64,000 nucleotides of DNA from Diphasiastrum complanatum (taxonomy: Eukaryota > Streptophyta > Lycopodiopsida > Lycopodiales > Lycopodiaceae), in the NCBI GenBank assembly GCA_029204225.1, contig CM055108.1, positions 20,124,957 to 20,188,956 on the forward strand, read 5' to 3'. Within the stretch, counting starts at the first letter, position 1; every line of letters begins with the position of its first letter. A program made the translations under genes and the position numbers. Below are positions 1 to 10,927 of this stretch, piece by piece. The notes below the pieces were generated by a model. The model was not told the DNA's origin. It ran no database searches and saw only the letters and a program-made list of their open reading frames with translations.

Positions 1-840
1 TGTCGAGCCTGGATTCGTGTAGAATTGGCTCATTCTGAATACTACATAGGCAATTTCAGGACATGTGTTGTCTACAAGGTACATCAGTGATACTATTAGC
101 TTCTTGTAAGGTGTGAGCTACAACTATTCTCTCTCTTCCTCAGTCCTTGGACAGTCTTTCGAAGCTTATCAGGAATATGTTCATATGCTCCACAACCAAA
201 GATTCTGATGTGAGACAGGTTGGGCTTTCTATCCCACCATAGCTCATGTGGTGTCGTGTGAGGAACACTAGATTTTCATGTCCTGTTCTGGATGTATGCG
301 GTTGTAGCTACTACTTCAGCCCACAGTGCCTTGAAGCTTTCGAATAGGCCATCATGCATCTGGCTGCTTCCATAAGGGTCCTGTTCTTTCGTTCAACAAC
401 ACCATTGTGTCACGGTGTGTAGGCTACAGTTCTTCTATGAATGATACCACAATCATTGCAAAAATCAATGAAGCGATTCGAGATATATTTGCCACCTCGA
501 TCCGTTCTGATCTACTTTACCTTGCTGCCTATACATCTCTCTGCCCAATTCACGTATTTTGTGAATTTATCGAGTGCTTCAAATTTATTCTGAATAAAAT
601 ACACTCTGGAAAACTTGCTATAATCATCTATGAAGGTTATATAATATTTGGACCTCCTACTGAGATCACGTTGAATGGTCCATAGATGTCAGAATGCACT
701 AGCTCCAGAATCTTGGTCATTTTGTAGGAGTCTTTGACGAATGGAGTGCACGACATCTTGCCTCTCAAACATGCATCACAGGTGGTCGAACTGGTTGCAT
801 TTGAGATGCTGACCCCTGTTATCGCTCCATGATGACTTGT
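1..840 (-). pseudogene. Ty1/copia integrase fragment (element M1)
   Basis: Minus-strand translation in mixed frames gives a copia integrase core: VHSDIYGPF around the first catalytic Asp, then a degraded second-Asp region, then NGVVERKNRTLMEAARCMM containing the catalytic Glu, and LWAEVVATTAYIQNRT. Several stops and frameshifts break it, so it cannot encode an active enzyme. It is the 3'-ward part of the same decayed element whose protease and gag lie at 841-1960. RT and RNase H would lie to the left, outside the window. Confidence 0.85.
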
Positions 841-1467
841 CTAGTAAAGTGCCATTGAGTTCATGTGGCAGAGTCTTCTGTGCCACAAAGTATCTGGCGA
901 GTGGTCATGGGTCTGATGCATTTGATCTTTAGGTAGGCGCACCTTCAGATGATATAGGTTGCCCTTCCTTCTGTCTTGAGCTATGAGAGTGCTGGTGCTG
1001 GCATCAATTACGTTGCATGCTTCATTAGAAAACGTCACACGCATCCTTGCATCTGCTATTTTTGCTACATAGAGCAAGTCTTGCTGCAGGGTTGGCACGA
1101 ACAGAATTTCTTCGAGTCGTCTGTCTCTGCTGTTGGTGTTGATCCAAAGTGAACCAATGTCGTTCACTTGATGTCTAGATCCATCTCCAAGAACTATGAA
1201 TCTTGAGAGATCCACACTTCTAAAATCAGACATTATTCATCTTGATGTCACGAAGTGTGAGATGGCTCTTGAATCTAGGATCACCTCATGAGTGTCAGAC
1301 GTTGATGCTACACACACATCTTCACAGATGTAGGCGATCAAACAATTTTTGTTCTTTCTTTCTTCGCTCGTCTTTGAGCTCTCGGGCTCCTTGACATAGG
1401 AAGAACTATTGTTGTTCCCCTCTCTGTTCTGTGCTAATCTGTTTCTTGGATTTTGGCGGCAATCCAT
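841..1467 (-). pseudogene. copia protease and GAG-pre-integrase region (M1)
   Basis: Two consecutive open segments (1467-1237 and 1233-841) encode the aspartic-protease neighbourhood, with DSRAISHFVTSR in place of the usual DSGASSHM, followed by VLGDGSRHQVNDIGSLW, LFVPTLQQDLLYVAKIAD and the GAG-pre-integrase signature LWHRRLCHMNSMA. The protease motif has lost its Gly (DSR rather than DSG), so even without the stop between the segments the protease would probably be inactive. The closest relative in this window is element D (41.3-49.5 kb). Confidence 0.85.
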
Positions 1468-1960
1468 GGCTGCATGGGCTTTCTTATGTCAATAAATACA
1501 CTCAATCTTGGGATTGATCCAACAGGTATCTACTGTATGCCCGTCTCTTCTGCATTTTTCACACAGGTCTTCTTGTCTGTATCTTGTCGTTTTGACCTAC
1601 CTTTGGTCTTCCAGTTGCTCTTGCTGGTCCCCTCTACTTATTGGTCACGATCCTACCTCTGATTCGACTCCCTCTTAGGCTTGAATTGTTTCTTGGATTT
1701 TTCTCTGTTGTCGTAGAGGGCCTAGTCAGAACCATCCTTGTGATCAAGGTGTTCTCTAGCCTCGACTTCCTCTCGAATCTCGACAATCGTCTTTTTGAGG
1801 TTTATGGTAGGATCTTTCGCGAGCAGGGTTCATGTCATTTGGAAAGATCTAGGTAAGGCTCTCATTAGGTACGTGAGCTGTTTCTCAGCTGATAATGCAT
1901 TCTCTATTCCAAAGTTGTGTAGAGATAGAAATAGATCCTTCATCTTTCTCACGAAGGAAG
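1430..1960 (-). pseudogene. copia gag C-terminal region with two zinc knuckles (M1)
   Basis: Shifted minus-strand frames give a gag tail (ALSAEKQLTYLMRALP, then TIVEIREEVEAREHL) followed by two CCHC-type knuckles, CEKCRRDGHTVDTC and the damaged CIYxHKKAHAAMDC. Tandem double knuckles also occur in element D, which supports common lineage. Several in-frame stops are present. No LTR or primer-binding site is seen to the right, so the 5' end of this element is lost. Confidence 0.7.
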
Positions 1961-3239
1961 AAAGTGTGATTGACTGATGAGAAATGCATCGGATTTGTGA
2001 AACTTTCACGAAGGCGAATCAATCACGACTCTCTTCAGCTCGGATGGAGTTCAAATGCGACTGCTGGACACTGCCAGCTGAATCGCTCCTACAGTCCTCC
2101 AGAGTGTAGTCAGCCACTACTGATCTACGTTCACAAAATTAATACAGCATTCGACTTAGTTTCAACCAAATTGTGGAATTCAAATGAACAAGAAAACTCA
2201 GACATGTGAAAATATCAGCATAAGCATTCAACATCCAAGGTCAGACACAACAAGAAAATAATCTATATTAATTTTCTCTGAATTTCTCCAAGCACTACAT
2301 GCGAATCCACGCAGTGTGTTGGCATGAGAGAAACACAGCTCTCTCATGAGTAGTAGTCTCGCTTCACTAGCGGACAGTTGGATCTTCTAATTCTAGACAG
2401 AATTGTCTTCGCGCTGATATCGTCTTGATTGCTTACTAGCATCAGACTTCTTCACTCTGTTACACTTTGTGTATTCTGTTTGATCTATATGTCAAGTATA
2501 ATCCAGTAAGTACAGTCTCTCTGTGTAAATCTAAGATTAAAGTGATTAAGCATCTACAACTAACTAGAGAATTACAAGAGTGACAGATTAGCCACGACCT
2601 AGGGAGTATCTGCTGATGTCATGCCATCAGATCAGATTATTGTACTTCTTGGTACTTGCGTGATCTTTGGTGGTACTCTTTGGGGCGTGAGCGTTGAACG
2701 GATTTTGTTTACCTCATCTGCCTTCTTCCGTACTGGACCATGAAGGAATCTCGTTCGTGGATCTTTCGTGTTCGCGAACCGTTCGTCTTCATCTCCGTTG
2801 ACTTTCGCAATCGCGAAACTCTTCGTGTTTCATGTCTCCAATTGTTCGAGTTCGCAAACATCGTCATCAGGTGAAGGGCTGAAATATAGCAAGGCTTTGT
2901 AATCAGAAATATTTTGTTTATTCAAATCTTTGCTTTTCCTTTTGCATGCACTTGATCTTTCAATCCTTTGTAATGAAAGCTCTTTTTCATTTTTCATATC
3001 CAAGCCTACATCACAAACAAAAAAGATCTTCAAATTTATGATCACAAAATACATACTGATAACATCCATCAATAAATTAAAAATCCTAAACACTGTCAAT
3101 CTTCTCACTCACATTCATCCCCATCTCATCCTCTCCCATCTATACTCTCTTTTTCTCTCTCTCACACAACAGAAAAAAGAAAGTTGATCTCTAGTTTAGG
3201 AGCGAACCACATTTTGGTTCACGCCAAATGTTTTTTTTT
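1961..3239. other. No gene recognised; TTCGCGAA-like cluster at 2740-2865
   Basis: No coding region or LTR boundary could be supported here. Between about 2740 and 2865 short words of the type TTCGCGAA, TTCGTG and TCGCAA recur, including gttcgcgaacc, ttcgcaatcgcgaaa and gttcgagttcgcaaac. Similar TCGCGAA words occur in the K-family LTR at 57848-57945, so this may be the remains of a related LTR. That link is inference. Confidence 0.35.
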
Positions 3240-3760
3240 GGTCAAAAAAATTTGCTTGGATTATCCACGCATGGATAATCCACGCAAAATCCAGAAACTT
3301 ATTTGCGTGGATACCGCGTGGATATAAAAAAAAATTTATCCACGAGATATCCACGGCCCCAACTCTCTGGATTTCGCGTGGATAAAATTTTTTTTGCATG
3401 GATTATCCACGCGTGGATAATTATCCACATGATATCCATGCCATATCCACGCGAAAGCCGAGTCTTTTTTTTTTTAAGTTTACTATGGCGTGGATTATCC
3501 ACGCGTGGATTAAATTTTCTATTTCGGCTCCGGTGTTGGAGGTTTGCTCGGCTGTCGGTTGTCGGAGTTAGCGTGGATAATCCACGCAATTTGAATTTTC
3601 CGACATCCGGTTGATCTGCTACCGGAAATGACACTTGCATGGAACATCCACGCGTCCGTATCCACACGGATATCCACGCCAATCCACAGCTATATTACGT
3701 GAAATTTGTTTTGCCTGCACGTCCTCCTTTGTATTGTGCATGGATATTTGCGTGGATATT
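3240..3760. repeat. Interspersed inverted octamer array GCGTGGAT / ATCCACGC
   Basis: ATCCACGC occurs eight times (starts 3263, 3278, 3405, 3445, 3497, 3580, 3646, 3672) and its reverse complement GCGTGGAT eight times (3305, 3316, 3376, 3411, 3488, 3503, 3571, 3750). Further degenerate copies bring exact ATCCAC/GTGGAT hexamers to 21 in about 495 bp. Copies often pair as near-palindromes, for example at 3571-3587. Spacing is irregular and poly-A/T runs lie between copies, so it is not a simple tandem repeat. Short ORFs on both strands across it (peptides rich in WIIHAWII) are by-products of the repeat. Confidence 0.9.
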
Positions 3761-3789
3761 TTCTACATGTGTTCTTGTGCAAGCTACTA

Positions 3790-4140
3790 AGGATGGAAAA
3801 GCTATCAATCAATCATGGCAAAGCTCTTTTTGCCAAGCATAAAGGGAGGAGCAAAAAGCAACACCAACACATCTCCAAGGACAAATCAAAGGACAAAGAC
3901 AAAGATGGAGAAGAGGATGATACCTCTCATGCTTCTACCTCAAAGAAGAAGAAGAAAAATATCAAATGCTTCTTTTGTGGCAAGATGGGGCACTATGCAA
4001 CAAATTGCTTCAAGAAGAAGAATCAATTCAAGCAGGTCAACCATTCAAATGAGAAAGAAGACTCTATTGCAAGTGATGGAGAGGGATCCCTTATGGTCTC
4101 TAGTTTTCATCTACACCTTTCAAGAAGGATGGGAAAAATC
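3790..4140 (+). pseudogene. copia gag fragment with zinc knuckle (copy 1)
   Basis: Encodes a lysine-rich linker (KDKSKDKDKDGEEDD), the CCHC knuckle CFFCGKMGHYATNC and the spacer ASDGEGSLMVSS. Homology to the copy at 5345-5690 runs up to the equivalent of FKKDG and then stops abruptly, so this copy is truncated just before the protease motif. No gag N-terminus precedes it; the octamer array lies directly upstream. Confidence 0.85.
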
Positions 4141-4461
4141 ATCTATCTTGACTTTAGGCTTTTGACAAAGTTGTTTTTCATGTCAATTTGGATCTACAAT
4201 ATTGTTTGCTTAAATTTTTCTCTCTCTAACTCAAGTAGAGGCTTACGCTAATGCATTAAATTCTTGTACTTCTTCTCTATTGTTTTTCAAAGAAATCATT
4301 CTTTGATTCTTAGCATGCTACATTGTGATTTAGCCATAAAATCTTGTACTAGATCTTGGCATTCAATCTAGAATCAATTTATGTGTAAACACAAAGCTTA
4401 ACAAGATCATTCACACTTGAGGATCATTCCCCACATGTGTGAGCTTGTTGGAATTTTATCA

Positions 4462-4473
4462 TGGTATCAGAGC
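4462..4473 (+). other. Primer-binding site (initiator tRNA-Met type)
   Basis: TGGTATCAGAGC, the standard copia primer-binding site complementary to the 3' end of initiator tRNA-Met, follows a sequence ending in TTATCA. A plus-strand LTR should therefore end at 4461. Its start was not found; the roughly 200 bp upstream differ from the A-family LTR at 6337, although the last bases (TTTTATCA) resemble it. Confidence 0.8.
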
Positions 4474-5340
4474 CAAATTAAGCTTTGCATGCTATTATCT
4501 CTAATTGTGCAAGAATTTGTGAGCTAAATTCAAGCAAAAAGATTGTTTATCACTTTTCTTTACCTTTCTTGAAAAGTGTTTGGATCAAAGAGGATAGAAA
4601 CTAGATTTTCAGATCAGAATTGACATTGTACGGAATTCTGGAATTCCGCACGTGTGAAAACCAAAGATTTTCAGACCTCTTTATTTCCTACATAATTGGT
4701 CCAAAGATATTGATGTTATAGCTTGATGGAAAGCTTATGAAGTATACTTTCCATTGAAATTGATCTCAAATCAATCTAATGTGTCTATTAAGAGTTATAA
4801 GCTCTTAAAGAGGTAGGGGAAGTCCAAATTTCGAGTGAACATTTTTTGATGTGATCCAATTTAGCTTGATTCATAATCCATTGTCAGTTTTGATCTGATT
4901 CATTAGTATAAGCTCTAAATGTGATGATGTAATTGGTGTACAGTTTATTTGGTTTACTATATATGGTTGTGTTCGAGACGTAACCCGTTAGGATATATTG
5001 ATCGGGCGCTGATCCCATAGATGGCTACTTGGGTTAGCTAGCTAGCCACACATAGGAAGAATTACTGTACAGAGTTATTTATAGTACTTGCTATACTTGG
5101 GGGCATGTCCCAAGTCTGTTGGTCAAATTTGGCCATATTGGGCCCGACCTTAGTTTGACAGATGGTAGGCCAATTTTAGGACATTTGCCTTTTCATGCAG
5201 TTTGTGAAAACTCTATATGTACAGTGTTTCTTTGTAATCTATTAACTTTTGTTGTGCCATCTCAAAGAGCTTGTGAGGAGTGGCTATAGTGATTGGGTTA
5301 TATGATCTGCATACTGCACTAGATCCTAACAGAATTTCAA
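4474..5340 (+). other. Retroelement leader and unassigned sequence
   Basis: Follows the primer-binding site and should be untranslated leader of a plus-strand copia element. No gag N-terminus was found. It contains gtacgg followed by the near-palindrome cggaattctggaattccg and gcacgtgtgaaa (4630-4662), resembling the GTACGG plus CACGTG pairing seen in other leaders here. Around 4960-5300 nothing can be assigned. Confidence 0.4.
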
Positions 5341-5344
5341 CTCA

Positions 5345-6336
5345 AACTCGAGCATATTGGAAGTGACAAAGCTCTCTTTGTCAAAGACAAGCATAAAGGA
5401 AAGAGCAAAAACCAGTTTTCTCAAGCTTTCAACAAAGACAAAGCCAAGGACAAAGACAAAGATGGTGAAGAGGGTGACTCAGCTCATCCTTCTACTTTCA
5501 AGACCAAGAAGAAGAAAGTCAAGTGTTTCTTTTGTGGCAAGAAGGGGCACTATGCTTCTAATTGCTTCAAAAAGAAAAATCAACTCAAAGAAGCAAATCT
5601 CTCTAATGAGAAAGAAGAAGACTTTATTGCAAGTGATGGAGAAGGATCCCTCATGGTGTCAAGTTTTTCTTCAACACCCTTCAAGAAGGATGGAACATGG
5701 TACATCGATAGTGGTGCCTCATCACATATGTGTTGTTCAAAGGAGTCTTTTGACTCTATTGTACCTTATAAAGGTCTCAAAAGATCTATTTATATAGCAA
5801 ATGATCATGAATGCTCTATTGAAGGAATTGGCAACATTCCATGAAAACTTGCTTCTTCTAAAGTTCTATCACTTTCCAATGTTCTTTTTGTTCCTAAGCT
5901 TACAAAGAACTTGATAAGTGCTGGAAAGTTGCTTGATTGTGGTTGTGATGTAAAATTCAATTCCAATACTTGCTTTATTAAGAAAGGTGATGAGATCCTA
6001 GCTAATGGATCAAGATATGGTGGCATCTTCAAGTTAAATTTGTATGAGAATGCAAACTTTTGTGAAATTGCTCTTATGTCTAAGGAGGAGTTATGGCATA
6101 GAAGGTTGGGGCATCCTAACTATAAATCTATTATTTCTATGATCAAGAATGGTAAGACTATTGGCCTATTAAGATCACTTTCCAAAAATATCAAGCCATG
6201 TGAGGCTTGTACTATTGCAAAATCACATAGAAAGCCATATAAAAAGTCTTCCATTAAGACTTCTCTTCCTTTGGAATTACTTTACTCGGATGTTCATTTT
6301 TCTTCCTCAAAAAGCATTGGTGGTGCAACCTGTTTT
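5345..6336 (+). pseudogene. copia gag-protease-integrase N-terminal fragment (copy 2)
   Basis: One frame gives a Lys/Asp-rich gag tail, the knuckle CFFCGKKGHYASNC, protease WYIDSGASSHMCCS with an intact DSG, LFVPKLTKNLISAGKLL, GAG-pre-integrase LWHRRLGHPNYKS and the integrase zinc finger CEACTIAKSHRKPY, reaching LLYSDVHFSS with the first catalytic Asp. There is one stop (TGA) after GNIP at about 5842. The frame then runs straight into the LTR at 6337, so the rest of integrase, RT and RNase H are deleted. Confidence 0.9.
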
Positions 6337-7198
6337 TGTTGAAAATTGTCACTTCTCACTTGACATTGGTTCATGTAAATATTGATCAAACATTAGAATA
6401 TGTTGATGATTTGATTTCACAAGTGTGGAGCCTGTTCCCACATGTGAAATGATGTACTTTTCATGTTTGTATATATCCAAATTGATTTTGTATCATTCTA
6501 GATCGTGTGAACATGAAATGACTAGTTTTTAGTCAAGTTGACTAGTCACCTACAAATTAGCTTTTCCATGCATGTGCATGAGTATATGCTCCCACATGGC
6601 AAGTGGATGTTCACACGTGTGTATAGAGTACTAGAAGATAAGATCTGACCATTTTCCTTAGATCCTATTTTGTAGGGAATATTCCTATATTCTAGGAGAC
6701 TAGCTTTTTGGATTTTAGTCATATTCTAGAAGGTCAACTATTGGATAAGGATCAAGGATGGATCAAATGGATAGATCTGAGTGATGTGGCACTCTTCACA
6801 CGTGTGAAGACCTGCTGGATTGTACCAGACTCATGGATGTACTTGATCCATAAAAGGATCATCATTTTGCTAAGAAGATTGATGAGACTTTTGCACTCTA
6901 CACTCTTGTGAGGTTTCTAGTCATTTGTCTTGTGATTTTTATGTATGATTGCTATCTAGTATCATTGTACTTGTTGTTTCAGGTGCAGTCCGTATTGTGG
7001 ACAGTACTCCACACGTGTGAGGCCGCTCTCACTAAAAAATGATGTCTTGATCCATTGCTCTTGCTTAAATCCAAGTGTAGTGAGTCTAGATCAAGATCTA
7101 ATGTGTAGAACTTGATAGATTCATTGATTAGGCAACCAATATCTCTTTATGATTGTAAAGCACAATCATTATTGTCCTAAAAACTGTAAAATTTATCA
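6337..7198 (+). repeat. A-family LTR, complete (862 bp)
   Basis: Starts TGTTGAAAATTG and ends TTATCA immediately before a primer-binding site. The first 450 bp or so match the truncated LTR at 62503-62968 at roughly 96% by eye, and 6881-7045 matches 33497-33661. It contains three CACACGTGTG palindromes (6612, 6797, 7010). The left end abuts integrase coding sequence rather than a polypurine tract, so the copy sits at an internal deletion junction. Confidence 0.9.
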
Positions 7199-7789
7199 TG
7201 GTATCAGAGCTAAGTAAGAGAGTGATCATTGAATCATAAATCTTGTAAAGATCATTGGCAAAATTTGTTTTTGGCCAATACTAGTGAGGGCGAGTTTTTC
7301 TAGAGTGATAGCTTGTAATCATCTGGATCAAAATGACTTGGAGGCTGTGTATGTACTTTTCACACATGTGAAACCGTACAACAAATTTCAATTCAAGTTA
7401 CTTTGTGTTTATTGGTCCCTAAATCACGATACTAGTTCATTTTTTGTGCTTTTTGAAACATAGTATTGATCTAGATTCATTCTAGCTAATGCCTATGACC
7501 AAATAGTATTTTGGATCATTGAAGAATTTCTTTTTAGAGTCTAAGATCAGATCTTAGAGGCTGATTTGTTCAGATCCTTAGTTGAAGTGAAATCTCTTAG
7601 AAAAGTGTAAAGCAATTTTTTTGTGAGAGTGAAAGCTAGGAATTTTTGGTAAGATCTTTGAGTATCATTCAAGCTTGTGTGCTAGTTTGATAGAGACAAG
7701 CCTATAGGCATTCTAGTAAGCTTTAGGTCTTTTCATAGATCTTTTAAAAGTCAAAAATCTTTGTGATTTTAAAAAGCATTCATTCTAAA
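7199..7789 (+). other. Primer-binding site and untranslated leader
   Basis: TGGTATCAGAGC at 7199-7210 abuts the LTR and would prime minus-strand DNA synthesis from initiator tRNA-Met. The rest is leader up to the gag ATG and shows no coding signal. It carries ttttcacacatgtgaaaccgtac near 7358-7380, a variant of the CACACGTGTG plus CCGTAC pairing. Confidence 0.8.
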
Positions 7790-8130
7790 ATGTCATCCAT
7801 GGGTGGATATTTGATGGAATCAAGTGAGAGACTCACTTCCACAAATTATTCCATTTGGAAAGTGAGAATGGAATCACTCCTAGTGATCCATGATTTATAT
7901 GACATAGTTCAAGCAGTAGAGGAAGAGCCTCAAACTCCCCAAGAACAAGCCAAATACAAGAAGAGAGCAAGATTAGCTCTACATTGCATAAAGTTAAATG
8001 TATGCAATGACCTCTTGAAAGAGGTGTCTTGTTGTACCTCATCCAAAGAGGCTTGGGATTCATTAAAGAGCATTTATGAATCCAACAATACTTCAAGAAT
8101 CCTCATGCTAAGAAGTCAAGTTTTCCTAAA
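7790..8130 (+). pseudogene. copia gag N-terminus, truncated
   Basis: The ATG at 7790 opens MSSMGGYLMESSERLTSTNY, then SIWKVRMESLL, EPQTPQEQAKYKKRARLAL and a UBN2-type region SCCTSSKEAWDSLKSIY. This matches the gag start of element C (47078-46410) over about 110 residues and stops at TSRILMLRSQVF. Beyond that the frame runs into an inverted foreign RT fragment and terminates. No stop occurs inside the homologous part. Confidence 0.85.
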
Positions 8131-8960
8131 AATAGCATCTTTTTTGAATTCGTGACCAAATTCGTATTGTTGTTGAAGCGCAATGTATCATCCACGTATA
8201 AGATGATGATAATGAAGGATTGTTGTACTAACTTGGAATAGACGTTGCAGTCAGCAGTGCTTGGCTTGAATCCTTGTTCACTGAAAAATGTGTTGATCCT
8301 CTGAAACCAAGCTCTAGCAGACTGTTTCAAGCCGTACAGTGCTTTGTGGAGTTTACAGACATGATTTTTCATCCCTTCCAAAACGTATCCTTCAGGTTGG
8401 ATCATGTAGATATCTTCTTGTATAACTCCATTCAGATAGGCTGTTTGTACATCATGTTGATGCACTTTGAGGTCAGCAGCTACAACAAAAGATAGGAGCA
8501 TTCGGATCGATGAATGTTTGACTACTGGACTAAAAGTCTCGTTGTAGTCAACATTCAGCATCTGGGTGAATCCTCGTGCTACCAGTCTTGCCTTCCTTCG
8601 ATCAATTGCTCTGTTGGCATTGTATTTGATCTTAAAGATCCATTTGCAATCAATGATATTGCAGCCAATAAGAGCTTTGACTAATGACCATGTATGGTTC
8701 TTGATCAGAGAGGAATACTCTCTGTCCATAGCTTCTCTCCAGAGATCAGAGTCTGGTTGGCTAAGTGTCTCTTCGATTGTCGTCGGTTCCTGCGTCAAGA
8801 GACAAACAGACTCAGGAGCATACCTTGTGGGCTGCGTGCACAATCGGCTTGATCTTCTGGAAAGATTCGAATGATGAACCGCTCCTGGGACTTGTTGCTG
8901 GGTAGCAACAACATTTCCGTTTGATTTGCTGTCTCGAAGTGGGTCGACGATAGACATGCC
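8127..8960 (-). pseudogene. copia reverse transcriptase fragment (element B)
   Basis: An open minus-strand frame gives EAMDREYSSLIKNHTWSLV, CKWIFKIKYN, KARLVARGFTQ, YNETFSPVVKHSSIRML, HQHDVQTAYLNG, QPEGY and LHKALYGLKQSARAW, ending with the catalytic ILYVDDT and NTNLVTNSKKMLF. The RT is cut just after YVDD; its C-terminal part, RNase H and the 3' LTR are absent. The cut end joins the oppositely oriented gag at about 8127-8133. Confidence 0.9.
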
Positions 8961-10235
8961 TGAGCCAGAATCTCGAACTGTCGTGTCAATGGCAGGTGAT
9001 GGAGATTCTTCTTGAGCAATGTCCTTGCCTTTGAGGTCGATGAGCTAATCCTCGATAAAGACTGTATCTCAGCTATACAAGATTTGCTGGGTATCATGAT
9101 CATACAGCTTATAAGTATTTTCAGATGAAGTATATCTGATCAGGATGGTCTTGAGACCTCGAAAGTCCAATTTCTTCCTTGTGTCTTTTGGGATATGTGT
9201 GTAGGCAATGCACCCAAACACTTTTAGGTTCTTCAAAGAAGGCTTAGAGCCTGTCCACACCTCGTGGGGTGTCTTGCCTGATAGGGCTTTGGTCGAATAT
9301 TTGTTCTGGATGCAAGCTGCAGTGGGGACAACTTCAGTCCAGAATCTCTTAGGCAACGATGCATGCGATAACATACATTTGGCAGATTCAACCAGAGTAC
9401 AGTTCTTCCTCTCGGGTAAGCCATTAGACTAAGGACTGTAAGGAGTGATGAATTGCTGCTCAATGTCTTGGCTTTGGCAGTACTCCTCAAACTTGATAGA
9501 GATATATTCTCCACCGTTGTCTGACCTGAGGGCCTTAATCATCCTTCCAGTCTCCTTCTCTGCATGCTCCTTGAAGATTCTAAAGCAGTGGAAGGCTTCT
9601 GATTTTTTCTTTATGAAATACACCATAGTCCTTTTGGAAAATTTATCAATAAAGGCTATAAAATACTTGGCATCCTTCAGCAAAGGATTTTTTATCGGGC
9701 CACAAATATTTGAATGTACAACATCTAGCAATCCTCTAGCAACATGCTGATGGCTTGATTTAAATGGTTTCCTAGTCTGTTTACCAACTAGACAGTCTTG
9801 ACAGATAGGTAACTCGACTTTTTTGCAAGGATAGTCGAGATCAAGAACAGTAAGTTGTCTAGAAATTTGTTGTACAACAGCATGATTTAAATGACCAAAT
9901 CTATAATGTCAAAGTAAACCTTTGTTTGAATGACTAGAAGTATTGAGAGCCTGACTAGAGGCAAAAAAGAAATGACTCAATTTGTATAAGTATCCATGCC
10001 TCTTTTCGAGTGCTAGGATCTTGCCTGTCCTATCAACTAATTTACATTGATCACATTCGAATTTTACTCTGTGTCCTAGATCTGTGATTTTGCTTACAAA
10101 AGGCAGATTTGTAGATAAATTTGGTACATAAAGGACTTTAGAGAGTAGCTTAGACTGATCATTAGCAAAGCTAAATCTTACAATGCCTTTACCTTTAATG
10201 GCTTGTGTGATTGTCACCAAGGTGGACATATTTTT
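8961..10235 (-). pseudogene. copia protease-integrase region (element B)
   Basis: Minus-strand frames from right to left give protease-distal LYVPNLSTNLPFVSKI, GAG-pre-integrase FGHLNH with finger CQDCLVGKQTRKPF, the integrase core VHSNICGPIKNPLL, SDNGGEYISIKFEEY and GLPERKNCTLVESAKCML, then KTPHEVWTGSKPSLKNLKVFGC. The first catalytic Asp is Asn (HSN), so this integrase would be dead even without its stops (near 9430, 9060 and 9910). Confidence 0.9.
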
Positions 10236-10901
10236 GGGTACTGTAAGACGTATAGGACTCGAAATAGGTAATGAGGCTAGTCATATGCTGAGTGGCTCTG
10301 GAATCTAGGGACCAAGAACTGTCGCCAGATGCTACTTGTGGTTGGTCATGAAGGCATCATGATTTGCTTCTTGAATAGGCTGTGGAGCTTATACAATTAC
10401 ATTTGCCACTTGATTCGACTGCCCCTTGTTGTTGTTCTTTGCTTGAAGTATCTGACACTCTTGTATTTTGTGGTTGTTTCGCTTGCAGTATCTACAAAAC
10501 AGCTTCTTCTTTGTCTGTGGATTCGACTGTTCCTTGTGTTGAGCTGGTTTCTGGTCTGACTTTGATTGCTTTGGGCCTTTCCTCTCCTTCTACTTTGTCG
10601 TGCTCTTGTTGGTGTACAAGGTGTGAGAATCAGTTGAGGAACTTGAGGCTTTGTTCTTCCACGTGTCTTCCTGCAACAACATAGTAATGACTCTCGAAAG
10701 AGTCAATTTTGGATGAATCATGATGATCATCACCCAGCTGTCGTAAGAGCTTGGCAAGCTTGTAAGCAGCTACATCACTGCGTCTCGATCATCTATGACA
10801 GATCCGACAGCGGTTATTTGTCTTAGCAGGTTTTTGAATTGATTAATGTGTTTATGTAGAGAATCACCATTCGTCATCTTGAGGGAGTAGAATTTCTTCT
10901 T
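10236..10901 (-). pseudogene. gag C-terminal half with zinc knuckle (element B)
   Basis: Minus-strand reading gives YLKKKFYSLKMTNGDSLHKH, SLPSSYDSWVMIIM and the knuckle CRYCKRNNHKIQEC. This UBN2-type gag half belongs with the pol lineage to its left and not with the gag N-terminus at 10928-11121. Stops interrupt it after RDAVM and in the linker. Confidence 0.75.
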
Positions 10902-10927
10902 GAGATATAGCTTGGAAGCTATATCTC
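10902..10927. repeat. 26-bp inverted repeat at a lineage junction
   Basis: GAGATATAGCTT, two G residues, then AAGCTATATCTC: twelve-base arms that are exact reverse complements. It lies where the gag N-terminus of one copia lineage changes into the gag C-terminus of another, so it may mark the recombination or template-switch site. Confidence 0.8.

Noticed and set aside
3196..3842. Open frames on both strands with repeated WIIHAWII-type peptides
   Set aside because: They arise from the GCGTGGAT/ATCCACGC array and are open on both strands, as expected from repeat composition.
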